A DNA stretch of 64,000 nucleotides from Rhizobacter sp. SG703 (GTDB lineage: Bacteria > Pseudomonadota > Gammaproteobacteria > Burkholderiales > Burkholderiaceae_C), in assembly GCF_012275445.1 (NCBI RefSeq), contig NZ_JAAZQK010000006.1, positions 386,825 through 450,824 on the forward strand. The letters are read 5' to 3'. The notes under the pieces are model-generated. The model was not told where the DNA came from and made no database searches. It was given only the letters and a program-made list of their open reading frames with translations. Of the stretch, positions 19,026-28,057 are shown piece by piece. The translations under genes were made by a program, and so were the position numbers. Positions within the stretch are counted from its first letter, which is position 1; each line of letters begins with the position of its first letter.

Positions 19026-22000
19026 ATGACGCCAGCGACGCCCCGCCCCACCACGAACTGGCCGGACTGGCCGTTCGCGCTCGCGGGCACCGCCGTCGCC
19101 TATGCGGTGGTCGGCTGGGCCGCATTGGCGTTGGCGATTCCGCCCAGCCTCGCGTCGCCGCTGTACCCGTCCGCCGGCATCGCGCTGGCCTGCCTGCTGG
19201 TCTACGGATGGCGGATGCTGCCAGGCGTGCTGGTCGGCGCCTTCCTGGTCAACGCCGGCATCGCGATCGACCAGGGCGGGTGGACCCTCGCAGGCCTCGC
19301 GGTGCCGGCCGCCATCGCCGTCGGCGCCACGCTGCAGGCGGCGCTGGCCAGCGTGCTGGTGCAGCGCTTCCTGCCGCAGCCGGTCACGCTGAACGAACCG
19401 CGCGACATCGCGGTCTTCTTCGGGCTCGGCGCGATCGCCGCGAGCCTCGTCAGCTGCAGCGTCGCGACGCTTGCGCTGTGGCTGGCCGGCCGCCAGCCGC
19501 TCGACGAACTGGTCTTCAGCTGGTGGACCTGGTGGGCCGGCGATGCGCTCGGCGTGCTGATCGGCACGCCGGTCGCGCTGACGCTGATCGGCCGGCCGCG
19601 CGACGAATGGGCCGCGCGCCGCCGCACCGTCGGGCTGACGCTCGGCATCGCGACGCTGCTGATGGCGCTCGGCGTGCGCCAGGTCGCGCAATGGGAAGAC
19701 GCCCGCGTGCAGGCTGCCTTCGATCGCGATGCGATCCATGCGTCGTCCAACCTCGCCGCGCAGCTGCAGTACCCGCTGCACGCGCTCGAAGCGCTGCGCG
19801 GCGTGATGATCTCGTCCGACGACGTGACGCGCGAGGAAATGCACCGCGCCGCGGCCGCCTGGCTCGAGGTCGGCGGCCACCTGCAGGCGCTCGGCTGGAC
19901 CGAGCTGATGCCGCGCTCGCAGGTGCCGGCCTTCGAGGCCCGGGTACGCGCGACCGGCCTGCCCGGCTACCGCGTGTTCGACCGCTTCGACTCCGGCTTC
20001 AAGCCGGCGCCCGACGACACCGTCGCGGCGATCCGCTACATCGAGCCGCAGCAGGCGAACGCCGCGGCGCTGGGCGTCAACACCCGGTCGATCGCCGCCG
20101 CGCGCATGGCGATCGATTCGGCGGTGCGCACCGACCGGCCGGCCGCCAGCGCCGGCTTCCTGCTGACGCAGGACGGCGCCGGCACGCAGACCGGCGTCGT
20201 GATCTACCAGGCCGTCTACGCCGGCATGCCGACCACCGTCAGCGACCGGGTCGCGGCGGCGCGCGGCGTGGTGTTCGTGACGCTGCGCATGGACGACGCG
20301 CTGCAGGCGTTCAAGGGCACGCTGCCGCACTACCTCGACGTCTGCATCGTCGACACCGACCCGATCGCCGAACGGCGGCGCCTGGCCGGCACCATCGGCT
20401 GCGAGACGCAGTCGGCCGACCTGTCCCACGTGCGCTCGTTCGCGTTTGCCGGGCGGCAGTGGGACATCCGCGTCACTTCGTCGCGCTCCGCGGTGCCGCA
20501 CGTGCGCGAGCGCAACGCGCTGCTGTTCTCGCTGGTCGGGCTGCTCGCCACCTCGATGCTGGGCGCGCTGATGCTGACCGTCACCGGCCGCACCCGCCGC
20601 ATCGAAGTCGCGGTCAACGACCGCACCGCCGCGCTGCAGCGCGAGATCGCCGAGCGCCAGCGCACCGAGGCCGACCTGCGCGAGAGCGAGCAGCGCTTCC
20701 GCAACATCCTGAACCACGTGCCGATCGGCGTCGTCTACACCGACCTGCACGGCAACGTGAAGCAGGTGAACCCGCAGTACTGCGCGCTGACCGGCTACAG
20801 CGCCGAGGCGCTGGTCGACATGAACGTCGCCGCGCTGACGCACCCCGACGACCGCTCGCAGGACCTCGAGATGACGAGCCAGCTGCTGCGCGGCGAGATC
20901 CCGATGTACCGACGCCAGGGCCGCTACGTGACGCGCGACGGGCGCCAGGTGTGGGTGCAGACCATCGTCACGCTGCTGCGCGACCTGCAGGGCCAGCCGC
21001 GGCGCATCGTCGGCGTGGTCGAGGACATCACCGAGCACCTGCGGCTGGCCGAGGCCGAGCGAGCGCGCGAGCTGGCCGAGGCGGCGAACCGCGCGAAGAG
21101 CGATTTCCTGTCGCGCATGAGCCACGAGCTGCGCACGCCGCTGAACGCGATGCTCGGCTTCGCGCAGCTGCTCGAGCTGGACCAGAACCACCCGCTACCG
21201 ATCGCACAGCGCCCGTGGGTCACGCAGATCCAGAGCGCCGGCTGGCACCTGCTCGACATGATCAACGACGTGCTCGACCTGTCGCGCATCGAATCCGGCA
21301 CGCTGAACCTGCAGGCCGACGCGATCGACCTGCACGAGGCGGTCGCCGCGGCGCTGTCGCTCGTCGAGCAGGACGCTCGGCGCCGCGGCATCACGATCAC
21401 GCAGGAGCTGGCCGACAACGCCGAGCGCGTCACCGGCGACGCCACCCGCGTGAAGCAGATCCTGATCAACCTGCTGAGCAATGCGGTGAAGTACAACACC
21501 GAGGGCGGCCGCATCCACGTGGCGTCACGGCGCAGCACGGCGGGCGGGCAGCGCGACAGCGTCGAGATCACGATCACCGACACCGGGCTGGGCATGACGC
21601 CGCAGCAGCTGTCGCAGCTGTTCCAGCCGTTCAACCGGCTCGGGCGCGAGCGCTCGTCGCTCGAAGGCACCGGCATCGGGCTGGTGATCAGCCAGCGGCT
21701 GGCCGAGTTGATGGGCGGCGCGGTGCGTGCGCGCAGCACCGCCGGCGAAGGCTCGTCGTTCATCCTGACGCTGCCGCGGGCCAACCCCGCCGACAGCGCG
21801 CCGGCCGGGCTGGACGAGATCGCCCCGGCCACCGGCAGCTACCACCAGCGCATCGTCCACTACGTCGAGGACAACGAAACCAACGTCGAGGTGATGCGCG
21901 GCATCCTGGCGCGCCGGCCGCAGGTGCAGTTCGACGTGTCGGTGACCGGGCTGGACGGGCTGGCGGCGATACGCGCGCGCCGGCCCGACCTGATCCTGCT

Positions 22001-22232
22001 CGACATGCACCTGCCCGACATCGACGGCATGGAGTTGCTGCGCCACCTGAAGGCCGACCCCGGCACCGCGAGCATCCCGGTGGTGGTGGTGTCGGCCGAC
22101 GCACTGGCCAGCCAGATCGAGACCGCGATGGCGGCCGGCGCCCGGCAGTACCTGACCAAGCCGGTCAGCGTGAGCCAGCTGCTCGGCGTCGTCGATGCGG
22201 TGCTCGACGACGTCGAAACACGCTTCGGCTAG
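19026..22232 (+). CDS. hybrid sensor histidine kinase/response regulator (MASE1-CHASE-PAS-HisKA-HATPase-REC)
   Basis: 1068 residues. Order: MASE1-type multi-span membrane domain (residues ~15-215), periplasmic CHASE domain (~225-480, with SAGFLLTQDG), transmembrane return (~500-520), coiled linker, PAS/PAC (~555-675), HisKA with phospho-acceptor His700 in SRMSHELRTPLN, HATPase (NLLSNAVKYN, DTGLGM, GTGIGLVISQRL), and a C-terminal receiver with phospho-acceptor Asp993 in DLILLDMHLPDIDG. CHASE domains sense small extracellular ligands. No response regulator or Hpt gene is adjacent, so the output is encoded elsewhere. Confidence 0.95.
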   Translation: MTPATPRPTTNWPDWPFALAGTAVAYAVVGWAALALAIPPSLASPLYPSAGIALACLLVYGWRMLPGVLVGAFLVNAGIAIDQGGWTLAGLAVPAAIAVGATLQAALASVLVQRFLPQPVTLNEPRDIAVFFGLGAIAASLVSCSVATLALWLAGRQPLDELVFSWWTWWAGDALGVLIGTPVALTLIGRPRDEWAARRRTVGLTLGIATLLMALGVRQVAQWEDARVQAAFDRDAIHASSNLAAQLQYPLHALEALRGVMISSDDVTREEMHRAAAAWLEVGGHLQALGWTELMPRSQVPAFEARVRATGLPGYRVFDRFDSGFKPAPDDTVAAIRYIEPQQANAAALGVNTRSIAAARMAIDSAVRTDRPAASAGFLLTQDGAGTQTGVVIYQAVYAGMPTTVSDRVAAARGVVFVTLRMDDALQAFKGTLPHYLDVCIVDTDPIAERRRLAGTIGCETQSADLSHVRSFAFAGRQWDIRVTSSRSAVPHVRERNALLFSLVGLLATSMLGALMLTVTGRTRRIEVAVNDRTAALQREIAERQRTEADLRESEQRFRNILNHVPIGVVYTDLHGNVKQVNPQYCALTGYSAEALVDMNVAALTHPDDRSQDLEMTSQLLRGEIPMYRRQGRYVTRDGRQVWVQTIVTLLRDLQGQPRRIVGVVEDITEHLRLAEAERARELAEAANRAKSDFLSRMSHELRTPLNAMLGFAQLLELDQNHPLPIAQRPWVTQIQSAGWHLLDMINDVLDLSRIESGTLNLQADAIDLHEAVAAALSLVEQDARRRGITITQELADNAERVTGDATRVKQILINLLSNAVKYNTEGGRIHVASRRSTAGGQRDSVEITITDTGLGMTPQQLSQLFQPFNRLGRERSSLEGTGIGLVISQRLAELMGGAVRARSTAGEGSSFILTLPRANPADSAPAGLDEIAPATGSYHQRIVHYVEDNETNVEVMRGILARRPQVQFDVSVTGLDGLAAIRARRPDLILLDMHLPDIDGMELLRHLKADPGTASIPVVVVSADALASQIETAMAAGARQYLTKPVSVSQLLGVVDAVLDDVETRFG

Positions 22233-22233
22233 A

Positions 22234-22386
22234 GGATGACAGCCCCTCGGTCGGTGGGTACACCGACCGATCCCCCCGCGGCGATCCGGGCCGGCTTGGG
22301 GCGGCCCGGCGCTCGGCCCGGCCAGGGATGACAGCCCTGCGGTCGGTGGGTACACCGACCGATCCCCCGCGAGGATCCGGCCGGCT
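22234..22386 (+). repeat. two direct copies of a ~62-base hairpin repeat between convergent genes
   Basis: Copy 1 is 22234-22296 and copy 2 is 22326-22386; each reads GGATGACAGCCC, then a palindrome, then GATCCCCC...GATCCGG.CCGGCT. The palindromes are TCGGTCGGTG/CACCGACCGA with loop GGTA (22247-22270) and CGGTCGGTG/CACCGACCG (22340-22361), both perfect. The second copy runs into the last codons and stop of the gamma-glutamyltransferase gene. Position between two convergent stop codons suggests a bidirectional transcription barrier or a REP-like dispersed element; no T runs follow the stems. Confidence 0.8.
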
Positions 22387-24109
22387 AGAAGCCCGCGGCG
22401 AGGCCCGTGTTGCGGCGCGGGTCGTTCGCGCCATAGAACCGGTTCTTGCCGACCGACTTGCCGCCGAGCGACGGCGCGCCGACCAGGATCGCCGCGACAT
22501 GGTTGGCCGGCTGCGGAGCGCCCAGCTTGTGGCCCATGTCGGTCAGGATCTTGCGGGTGTCGGGGCTCAGCGCATTGACCTCGACGTTGGTCGTCTCCGG
22601 CAGCCACTGCTGGTGGAAGCGCGGCGCATCGACCGCCTCCTGCACGTTCATCCCGTAGTCGACGACGTTCAGGATCGTGTGCACCACCACCGTGATGATG
22701 CGGCTGCCGCCCGGCGTGCCGGTGACCATCACCGGCTTGCCGTCGCGCGACATGATCGTCGGGCTCATCGAACTCAGCGGGCGCTTGCCCGGGGCGATGG
22801 CGTTCGCTTCGCCCTGCACCAGGCCGTACATGTTCGGCACGCCGATCTTCGCGGTGAAGTCGTCCATCTCGTCGTTCAGCACCACGCCGGTCTTCGCCGC
22901 GGTGACCTTGGCGCCGAACCAGTCGTTCAGCGTGTAGGTCACGGCGACCGCGTTGCCGTCCTTGTCGACGATGGAATAGTGCGTGGTGTTGCTGCCTTCG
23001 TGCGGTTCGACGCCGGGCTTGATGTCCTTCGACACGCCGGCCTTGGCCGGATCGATCGCGCCGCGGATCTTCTCGGCATAGCCCTTGTCGAGCAGCCGGT
23101 CGAGCGGGTTCTTGACGAAATCGGGGTCGCCCAGGTAGCTGTTGCGGTCGACGTAGGCATGCCGCATCGCCTCGATCTGGTAGTGCACCGATTGCGCCGA
23201 GCGGAAGCCGAGGTCCTTCAGCGGATAGCCCTCGAGCACGTTCAGGATCTCGCAGATCACGACGCCGCCCGAGCTCGGCGGCGGTGCCGAGACGATGCGG
23301 TAGCCGCGGTAGTCGCACTCGACCGGCGGCAGTTCGCGGGTCTTGTACTGGTCGAGGTCGGCCTGCGTCAGGATGCCCTTGCCGGCCTGGCTGGACGCGA
23401 CGATGGCCGCGCCGACCGTGCCCTTGTAGAAGCCGTCTTCGCCCTTCTGCGAGATCAGCCGCAGCGTCTTCGCCAGGTCCTTCTGCACGAGGCGCTGGCC
23501 GGGCTCGAACGGCTGGCCCTTGTTCAGGAAGATCGACGCCGACGCCGGGTCCTTGCGGAAATCCTCGGTGGCGGTCAGCAGCATGTCGACATCGCCCTGC
23601 TGCAACACGAAGCCCTTGTCGGCGAAGGTGATGGCAGGAGCGATCAGCTGCGACCGCTTCATCGTGCCGTACTTCGCCCGCGCCATCTCCAAGCCCGACA
23701 CCGTGCCGGGCACGCCGACCGCGAGGTGGCCGGTGGTGCTCAGGCCCTTGACGACGTTGCCGCTCGCATCGAGGTACATGTTCGGCGTCGCGGCCAGCGG
23801 CGCCTTCTCGCGGAAGTCGAGGAAGGTCTTGCGGCCGTCGGCCAGCTGGATCGTCATGAAACCGCCACCGCCCAGGTTGCCCGCCGCCGGGTAGACCACC
23901 GCCAGCGCGTAACCCACGGCCACCGCGGCATCGACCGCGTTGCCGCCCTTCTTCAGCACGTCGACGCCGACCTGCGTCGCGTAATGCTGCGCGGTGACCA
24001 CCATGCCGTTCTGGGCCGCGGCCGGCGCGATCGACGCGGCATGTACCGTCCAGCAACACACTGTTGCGGCAGATACCACGAAACTCTTCAGCAAACGGCA
24101 GGTCTTCAT
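22385..24109 (-). CDS. ggt: gamma-glutamyltransferase
   Basis: 574 residues from MKTCRLLKSF; GAGGAG precedes this ATG, so the longer frame to 24172 is not used. Sec signal peptide (to about residue 25). The autoprocessing nucleophile Thr lies in NTTHYSIVD, the start of the small subunit; other hallmarks are GNLGGGGFMTI, REKAPLAAT, PPPSSGGVVICEIL and SSMSPTIM. Periplasmic enzyme that cleaves glutathione and transfers gamma-glutamyl groups. Ends inside the second hairpin repeat, convergent with the hybrid kinase. Confidence 0.96.
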   Translation of the reverse strand: MKTCRLLKSFVVSAATVCCWTVHAASIAPAAAQNGMVVTAQHYATQVGVDVLKKGGNAVDAAVAVGYALAVVYPAAGNLGGGGFMTIQLADGRKTFLDFREKAPLAATPNMYLDASGNVVKGLSTTGHLAVGVPGTVSGLEMARAKYGTMKRSQLIAPAITFADKGFVLQQGDVDMLLTATEDFRKDPASASIFLNKGQPFEPGQRLVQKDLAKTLRLISQKGEDGFYKGTVGAAIVASSQAGKGILTQADLDQYKTRELPPVECDYRGYRIVSAPPPSSGGVVICEILNVLEGYPLKDLGFRSAQSVHYQIEAMRHAYVDRNSYLGDPDFVKNPLDRLLDKGYAEKIRGAIDPAKAGVSKDIKPGVEPHEGSNTTHYSIVDKDGNAVAVTYTLNDWFGAKVTAAKTGVVLNDEMDDFTAKIGVPNMYGLVQGEANAIAPGKRPLSSMSPTIMSRDGKPVMVTGTPGGSRIITVVVHTILNVVDYGMNVQEAVDAPRFHQQWLPETTNVEVNALSPDTRKILTDMGHKLGAPQPANHVAAILVGAPSLGGKSVGKNRFYGANDPRRNTGLAAGF

Positions 24110-24270
24110 CGTGATGTTCTCCTCGAAGGCACCGGACGGCACCGTGGTTGGAATCCACCAGAATAATCGCAAAGCCTTGCACCCAGTGGGGTCAGGAACA
24201 AGATTTGCCGCCGTTTTGTTGCAAGTATTCGCTCACACTGACCCTCTGACGGATGGACGCCCCGGCGTCG

Positions 24271-24297
24271 TCAGCACTCTCGGAAGTCGAGTGCTAA
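24271..24297 (+). promoter_or_regulatory. CIRCE element (HrcA operator) upstream of rpoH
   Basis: TCAGCACTC - nine bases - GAGTGCTAA. The right arm matches the CIRCE consensus 9/9 and the left arm 8/9 (C for T at position 2), with the canonical 9-base spacer. It ends 27 bases before the rpoH start codon, overlapping a TAATAT that may be the -10 box. Known CIRCE sites bind the HrcA repressor; control of rpoH by HrcA is therefore inferred. Confidence 0.88.
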
Positions 24298-24324
24298 TAT
24301 CAAGGGAACGAAAGGAAATTCAGC

Positions 24325-25278
24325 ATGTCTGATGCTTCCATGACCCTCACGAACACCCTGTCCCCCGAAAACGCCCTGACCCTGCGCGACCCGTTCGCGA
24401 TGGTGCCCTCGCTGGGCAACCTCGACGCGTACATGTCCGCGGTCAACCGGATCCCGCTGCTGACACACGAGGAAGAAGTGTCCTACGCACGCCGGCTGCG
24501 CGAGAACGGCGATGTCGAAGCCGCCGGAAAGCTGGTGCTGTCGCACTTGCGCCTGGTGGTGTCGATCTCGCGCCAGTACCTCGGCTACGGCCTGCCGCAC
24601 GGCGACCTGATCCAGGAAGGCAACGTCGGGCTGATGAAGGCCGTCAAGCGCTTCGACCCCGATCAGGGCGTGCGCCTTGTCAGCTACGCGATGCACTGGA
24701 TCAAGGCCGAGATCCACGAGTACATCCTGAAGAACTGGCGCATGGTCAAGGTCGCGACGACCAAGGCCCAGCGCAAGCTGTTCTTCAACCTGCGCTCGAT
24801 GAAGCAGAGCATGAAGGAAGACGCCGTCGACGGCTCGACCCACCGGGCGACGCTGACGCAGACCGAGATCGACCGCGTCGCGCAGCAGCTGAACGTCAAG
24901 CGCGAGGAAGTGCTCGAGATGGAAACCCGCCTGTCCGGCGGCGACATCGCGCTCGAACCGCAGGGCGACGACGGCGAGGAGAGCTACGCGCCGATCGCCT
25001 ACCTGGCGGACGACAGCAGCGAGCCGACCCGCGTGATCGAAGCGCAACGCCGCGACTGGCTGGCCGGCGACGGCATCGCCCAGGCGCTCGACGCGCTCGA
25101 CGCCCGCAGCCGCCGCATCGTCGAGGAGCGCTGGCTGAAGGTGAACGACGACAGCTCGGGCGGCATGACGCTGCACGACCTGGCCGGCGAGTACGGCGTC
25201 AGCGCCGAGCGCATCCGCCAGATCGAAGTCGCCGCGATGAAGAAGATGCGCAAGGCGTTGACCGAAGCCGCCGCCTGA
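24325..25278 (+). CDS. rpoH: RNA polymerase heat-shock sigma factor (sigma-32)
   Basis: 317 residues; AAAGGA ribosome site seven bases upstream of the ATG. Region 1.2 (NLDAYMSAVNRIPLLTHEEE), region 2 (HLRLVVSISRQYLGYGLPHGDLIQEGNVGLMKAVKRFDPDQG) and region 4 helix-turn-helix (LHDLAGEYGVSAERIRQIE) are complete, and the RpoH box QRKLFFNLR is present. Directs transcription of chaperone and protease genes on heat shock. A CIRCE operator sits in its promoter region and a strong terminator follows. Confidence 0.98.
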   Translation: MSDASMTLTNTLSPENALTLRDPFAMVPSLGNLDAYMSAVNRIPLLTHEEEVSYARRLRENGDVEAAGKLVLSHLRLVVSISRQYLGYGLPHGDLIQEGNVGLMKAVKRFDPDQGVRLVSYAMHWIKAEIHEYILKNWRMVKVATTKAQRKLFFNLRSMKQSMKEDAVDGSTHRATLTQTEIDRVAQQLNVKREEVLEMETRLSGGDIALEPQGDDGEESYAPIAYLADDSSEPTRVIEAQRRDWLAGDGIAQALDALDARSRRIVEERWLKVNDDSSGGMTLHDLAGEYGVSAERIRQIEVAAMKKMRKALTEAAA

Positions 25279-25300
25279 CACGGCGGCTGGCGGTCAGCAG

Positions 25301-25329
25301 AAAGGGCCCCGCAGGGCCCTTTTCTTTTT
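25301..25329 (+). terminator. Rho-independent terminator of rpoH
   Basis: AAAGGGCCC/GGGCCCTTT perfect 9-bp stem with loop CGCA, followed by TCTTTTT. Starts 22 bases after the rpoH stop. The A-rich left side could also serve the convergent sco gene. Confidence 0.93.
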
Positions 25330-25342
25330 CAGGCCGGCGTTT

Positions 25343-25963
25343 TCACGCGCTGCCGAGCAAGGCCTTCAAGTCCGATTGCAGCGCCTCGCTGCCACTGCCA
25401 TAGCGCGTGAACAAGCGCAGCTTGCCGGTCGTGTCGAACACGTACGAGCCGGCGGTGTGGTCCATCGTGTAGCTGCCTTCGGTCTTGCCGGGCACCTTGG
25501 CGTAGAACACCTTGAACGACTTGGCCACCGCGGCGGTCTGCTCGGGCGTTCCGCGCAGCGCGACGAAGCTCGGATCGAAACTGCCCATGTAGGCCTTCAG
25601 GATTTCCGGCGTGTCGCGCTCCGGGTCGATCGTGATGAAGATGCCCTGCACCTTGTCGCCGTCAGCACCGAGCGCCTTCTTGACCTGCGCCAGCTCGGCC
25701 ATCGTGGTCGGGCAGACGTCGGGGCATTGCGTGTAGCCGAAGAACACCACCGCCAGCTTGCCCTTGAAGTCGGCCAGCGTGCGGGTCTTGCCGTTCTGGT
25801 CGGGCAGCGACAGCCCGCTGCCGTAGTCGGCACCGGTGATGTCGACCGCCTTGAAGGCCGGCGTCGACGATGCCGACGGCGGCAGCTTGTCGCAGGCGGC
25901 CAGCAGGCCAGCCCCTGTGACGACCAGGGGCGCGAGCACGAACAGTCGGCGTTGAATCATCAT
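25343..25963 (-). CDS. SCO1/SenC family copper chaperone
   Basis: 206 residues beginning [10 protein letters not shown]; lipoprotein-type signal with LLAAC (Cys24). Thioredoxin-like domain with copper ligands Cys80 and Cys84 in the CPDVC motif and the conserved His in TMDHTAGSY. Delivers copper to, or reduces, the CuA site of cytochrome c oxidase subunit II in the periplasm. Start overlaps the ctaB stop by one base (TGATG), so it is last in the ctaA-ctaB-sco message. Confidence 0.95.
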   Translation of the reverse strand: MMIQRRLFVLAPLVVTGAGLLAACDKLPPSASSTPAFKAVDITGADYGSGLSLPDQNGKTRTLADFKGKLAVVFFGYTQCPDVCPTTMAELAQVKKALGADGDKVQGIFITIDPERDTPEILKAYMGSFDPSFVALRGTPEQTAAVAKSFKVFYAKVPGKTEGSYTMDHTAGSYVFDTTGKLRLFTRYGSGSEALQSDLKALLGSA

Positions 25964-26883
25964 CACAGCAGGGGGCTCAGGTAGTGGTCCACCAGCAGCG
26001 CGGTGAACAACAGCGACAGGTGGTAGATCGAGAACAGGAAGGTGCGGCGCGCGAGCGCATCGGAGTACTCGCGCCACAGCTTCCAGGCGTAGCCGGTGAA
26101 CATCGCGCCCAGCACGACGGCCGCGGCCAGGTAGATCCAGCCGCTCATGCCGAACACGAAGGGCAGCAGCGTGGCCGCGAACAGCACGAAGGTGTACAGC
26201 AGCACCTGCAGCCGGGTGAACTCGTTGCCGTGCGTGACCGGCAGCATCGGCAGGCCAGCCTTGCGGTAGTCCTCGACACGGTACAGCGCCAGCGCCCAGA
26301 AATGCGGTGGCGTCCACAGGAAGATGATCAGGCACAGCATCAGCGCCTCGGGGCCGACGTCGCCGCGCATCGCGGCCCAGCCAAGCACCGGCGGCATCGC
26401 GCCCGACGCGCCGCCGATCACGATGTTCTGCGGCGTCAGCGGCTTCAGCACCACGGTGTAGATCACCGCATAGCCGACGAAGGTGGCGAAGGTCAGCCAC
26501 ATCGTCAGCGGGTTCACGAGCAGGTAGAGGATCGCGCTGCCGACGGCACACAGCGCGCCGGAGAACAGCAGCGTCTGCGTGTTGGTCAGTTCGCCCTTGG
26601 CGGTGGGCCGCCACGCGGTGCGCGCCATCCTGGCGTCGATGTGCTGCTCGACCAGGCAGTTGAAGGCTGCCGCGGCTGCGGCGACCAGCCAGATGCCGGC
26701 GGTGCCCGCCAACGCGAGGCGCCAGTCCGGCAGCCCCGGCACCGCCAGCAGCATGCCGATGACGGCGCAGAACACGATCAGCTGCACCACGCGCGGCTTG
26801 GTCAGCGCGTAGAACTGCCGCCAGCGCGACGGGCGCGCGACGGGAGTGGTCGTGGCAGCAGGGGGAGTCAAGGTGTTGGACAT
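25963..26883 (-). CDS. ctaB: protoheme IX farnesyltransferase (haem O synthase)
   Basis: 306 residues with about nine hydrophobic segments. UbiA-family prenyl-binding motif [19 protein letters not shown], containing the Asp-rich site, and the second conserved region [23 protein letters not shown]. Adds a farnesyl group to haem B giving haem O, the precursor of haem A. Between ctaA upstream and sco downstream; inner membrane. Confidence 0.97.
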   Translation of the reverse strand: MSNTLTPPAATTTPVARPSRWRQFYALTKPRVVQLIVFCAVIGMLLAVPGLPDWRLALAGTAGIWLVAAAAAAFNCLVEQHIDARMARTAWRPTAKGELTNTQTLLFSGALCAVGSAILYLLVNPLTMWLTFATFVGYAVIYTVVLKPLTPQNIVIGGASGAMPPVLGWAAMRGDVGPEALMLCLIIFLWTPPHFWALALYRVEDYRKAGLPMLPVTHGNEFTRLQVLLYTFVLFAATLLPFVFGMSGWIYLAAAVVLGAMFTGYAWKLWREYSDALARRTFLFSIYHLSLLFTALLVDHYLSPLL

Positions 26884-26901
26884 GGGAACGAACCGCCGAT
26901 T

Positions 26902-28056
26902 TTACGAGGCGTGCCTCCAGGCAGGCGTGGCAGCGGAACGCCGCCCGACGGACAAAACGTCCACATGCGCCCGCGCGAGCAGGGCCGCGAGCAGTGTCAG
27001 CAGCGCCGCGGCGCCGCCGGTGTGGGCCAGCGCCGCCACCAGCGGCCAGCCCAGCACCACGTTGCCGAGCCCGCTGGCGAGTTGCCATGCCGCGATCGCC
27101 GCGCAGCGCAGCGCCCAGCGGCGCAGTGCCGGATCACCGCTCGCGTGCAGCCGCCAGGCCAGCAGCAGCAGCGCCGACAGCGTGACGACCGCGCCGAGGC
27201 GGTGCACCACGTGGATCGCGGTCAGCGCGGCGAACGGCAGGTAGCCGCCGTCCTTGCCGGCGCCCAGTTCGCGCCAGACCGCGAAGCCGTGGCCGAAGTC
27301 CATCGCCGGCCACCACGCGCCCTGGCAGGTCGGGAAATCGGTGCACGCGAGCACCGCGTAGTTCGTGCTGACCCAGCCGCCCAACACCACCTGCGCGAGG
27401 CCGATCGCGAGCACCGCCCACACCGCGCGGCGCAGCGAGGCCGGCACCGCCAGCGGCGGGCGGTCGTCGGCCTGCGCCTGCACCGCCAGCAGCATCAGCA
27501 GCCCGAGCCCGCCGAGCAGGTGCAGCGTGACGATGGCGGGGAACAGTTTCATCGTGACGGTCAACGCGCCGAACGCGCCCTGCACGCAGACCCAGGCCAG
27601 CGTCGCGGTCGCCCACCAGGGCGACAGCGCACGGGCATCGCGCCGCCGCTGCCGCCAGGCGGCGATCGTGATCGCGATGATCAGCACGCCGACCGCGCTC
27701 GCGAGGTAGCGGTGCACCATCTCGACCCAGGCCTTGCCGTGCGTGACCGGACCGCTCGGCATCGCGGCCTGCGCCGCCTCGATGGGGCCTTGCGCGCCCA
27801 GCGGGCTGGCGTGGCCGTAGCAGCCGGGCCAGTCGGGGCAGCCGAGGCCCGAATCGCTGAGCCGCGTGTAGGCGCCGAACAGCACCAGGTCGAAGGTCAG
27901 GAACAGCGTCATCACCGTCAGCGCGCGCAGCCGTGTGGCCGGGTGCGCGCGCCGGTGCCGCAGCGCGATCCACACCAGCGGGCCGGTCGCCAGCAACAGC
28001 GCCACCAGCGCCATCACCGCCAGCGGGCTCAGGTCGTAAGACGCCACTGCGCCCAT
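26902..28056 (-). CDS. ctaA: haem A synthase (COX15/CtaA family)
   Basis: 384 residues, eight predicted membrane spans in two four-helix halves. The conserved TRLSDSGLGCPDWPGCYG segment and helix His residues (EMVHRYLASAVG, HLLGGLGLL, HVVHRLGAVV) are present. Oxidises the C8 methyl of haem O to haem A. Starts one base after the stop of the small SCO-like gene, implying coupling. Confidence 0.95.
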   Translation of the reverse strand: MGAVASYDLSPLAVMALVALLLATGPLVWIALRHRRAHPATRLRALTVMTLFLTFDLVLFGAYTRLSDSGLGCPDWPGCYGHASPLGAQGPIEAAQAAMPSGPVTHGKAWVEMVHRYLASAVGVLIIAITIAAWRQRRRDARALSPWWATATLAWVCVQGAFGALTVTMKLFPAIVTLHLLGGLGLLMLLAVQAQADDRPPLAVPASLRRAVWAVLAIGLAQVVLGGWVSTNYAVLACTDFPTCQGAWWPAMDFGHGFAVWRELGAGKDGGYLPFAALTAIHVVHRLGAVVTLSALLLLAWRLHASGDPALRRWALRCAAIAAWQLASGLGNVVLGWPLVAALAHTGGAAALLTLLAALLARAHVDVLSVGRRSAATPAWRHAS

Positions 28057-28057
28057 C

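Noticed and set aside
14821-19125. very long open frame on the minus strand (about 1430 codons)
   Set aside because: It runs antisense through ychF, a well-supported gene, and shares no recognisable protein motif; open antisense frames are expected at this GC content.
19208-24166. long plus-strand open frame (about 1650 codons) across the hybrid kinase and ggt
   Set aside because: Its composition is Arg/Ala-rich with no family features, it is out of frame with the clear kinase, and antisense to ggt.
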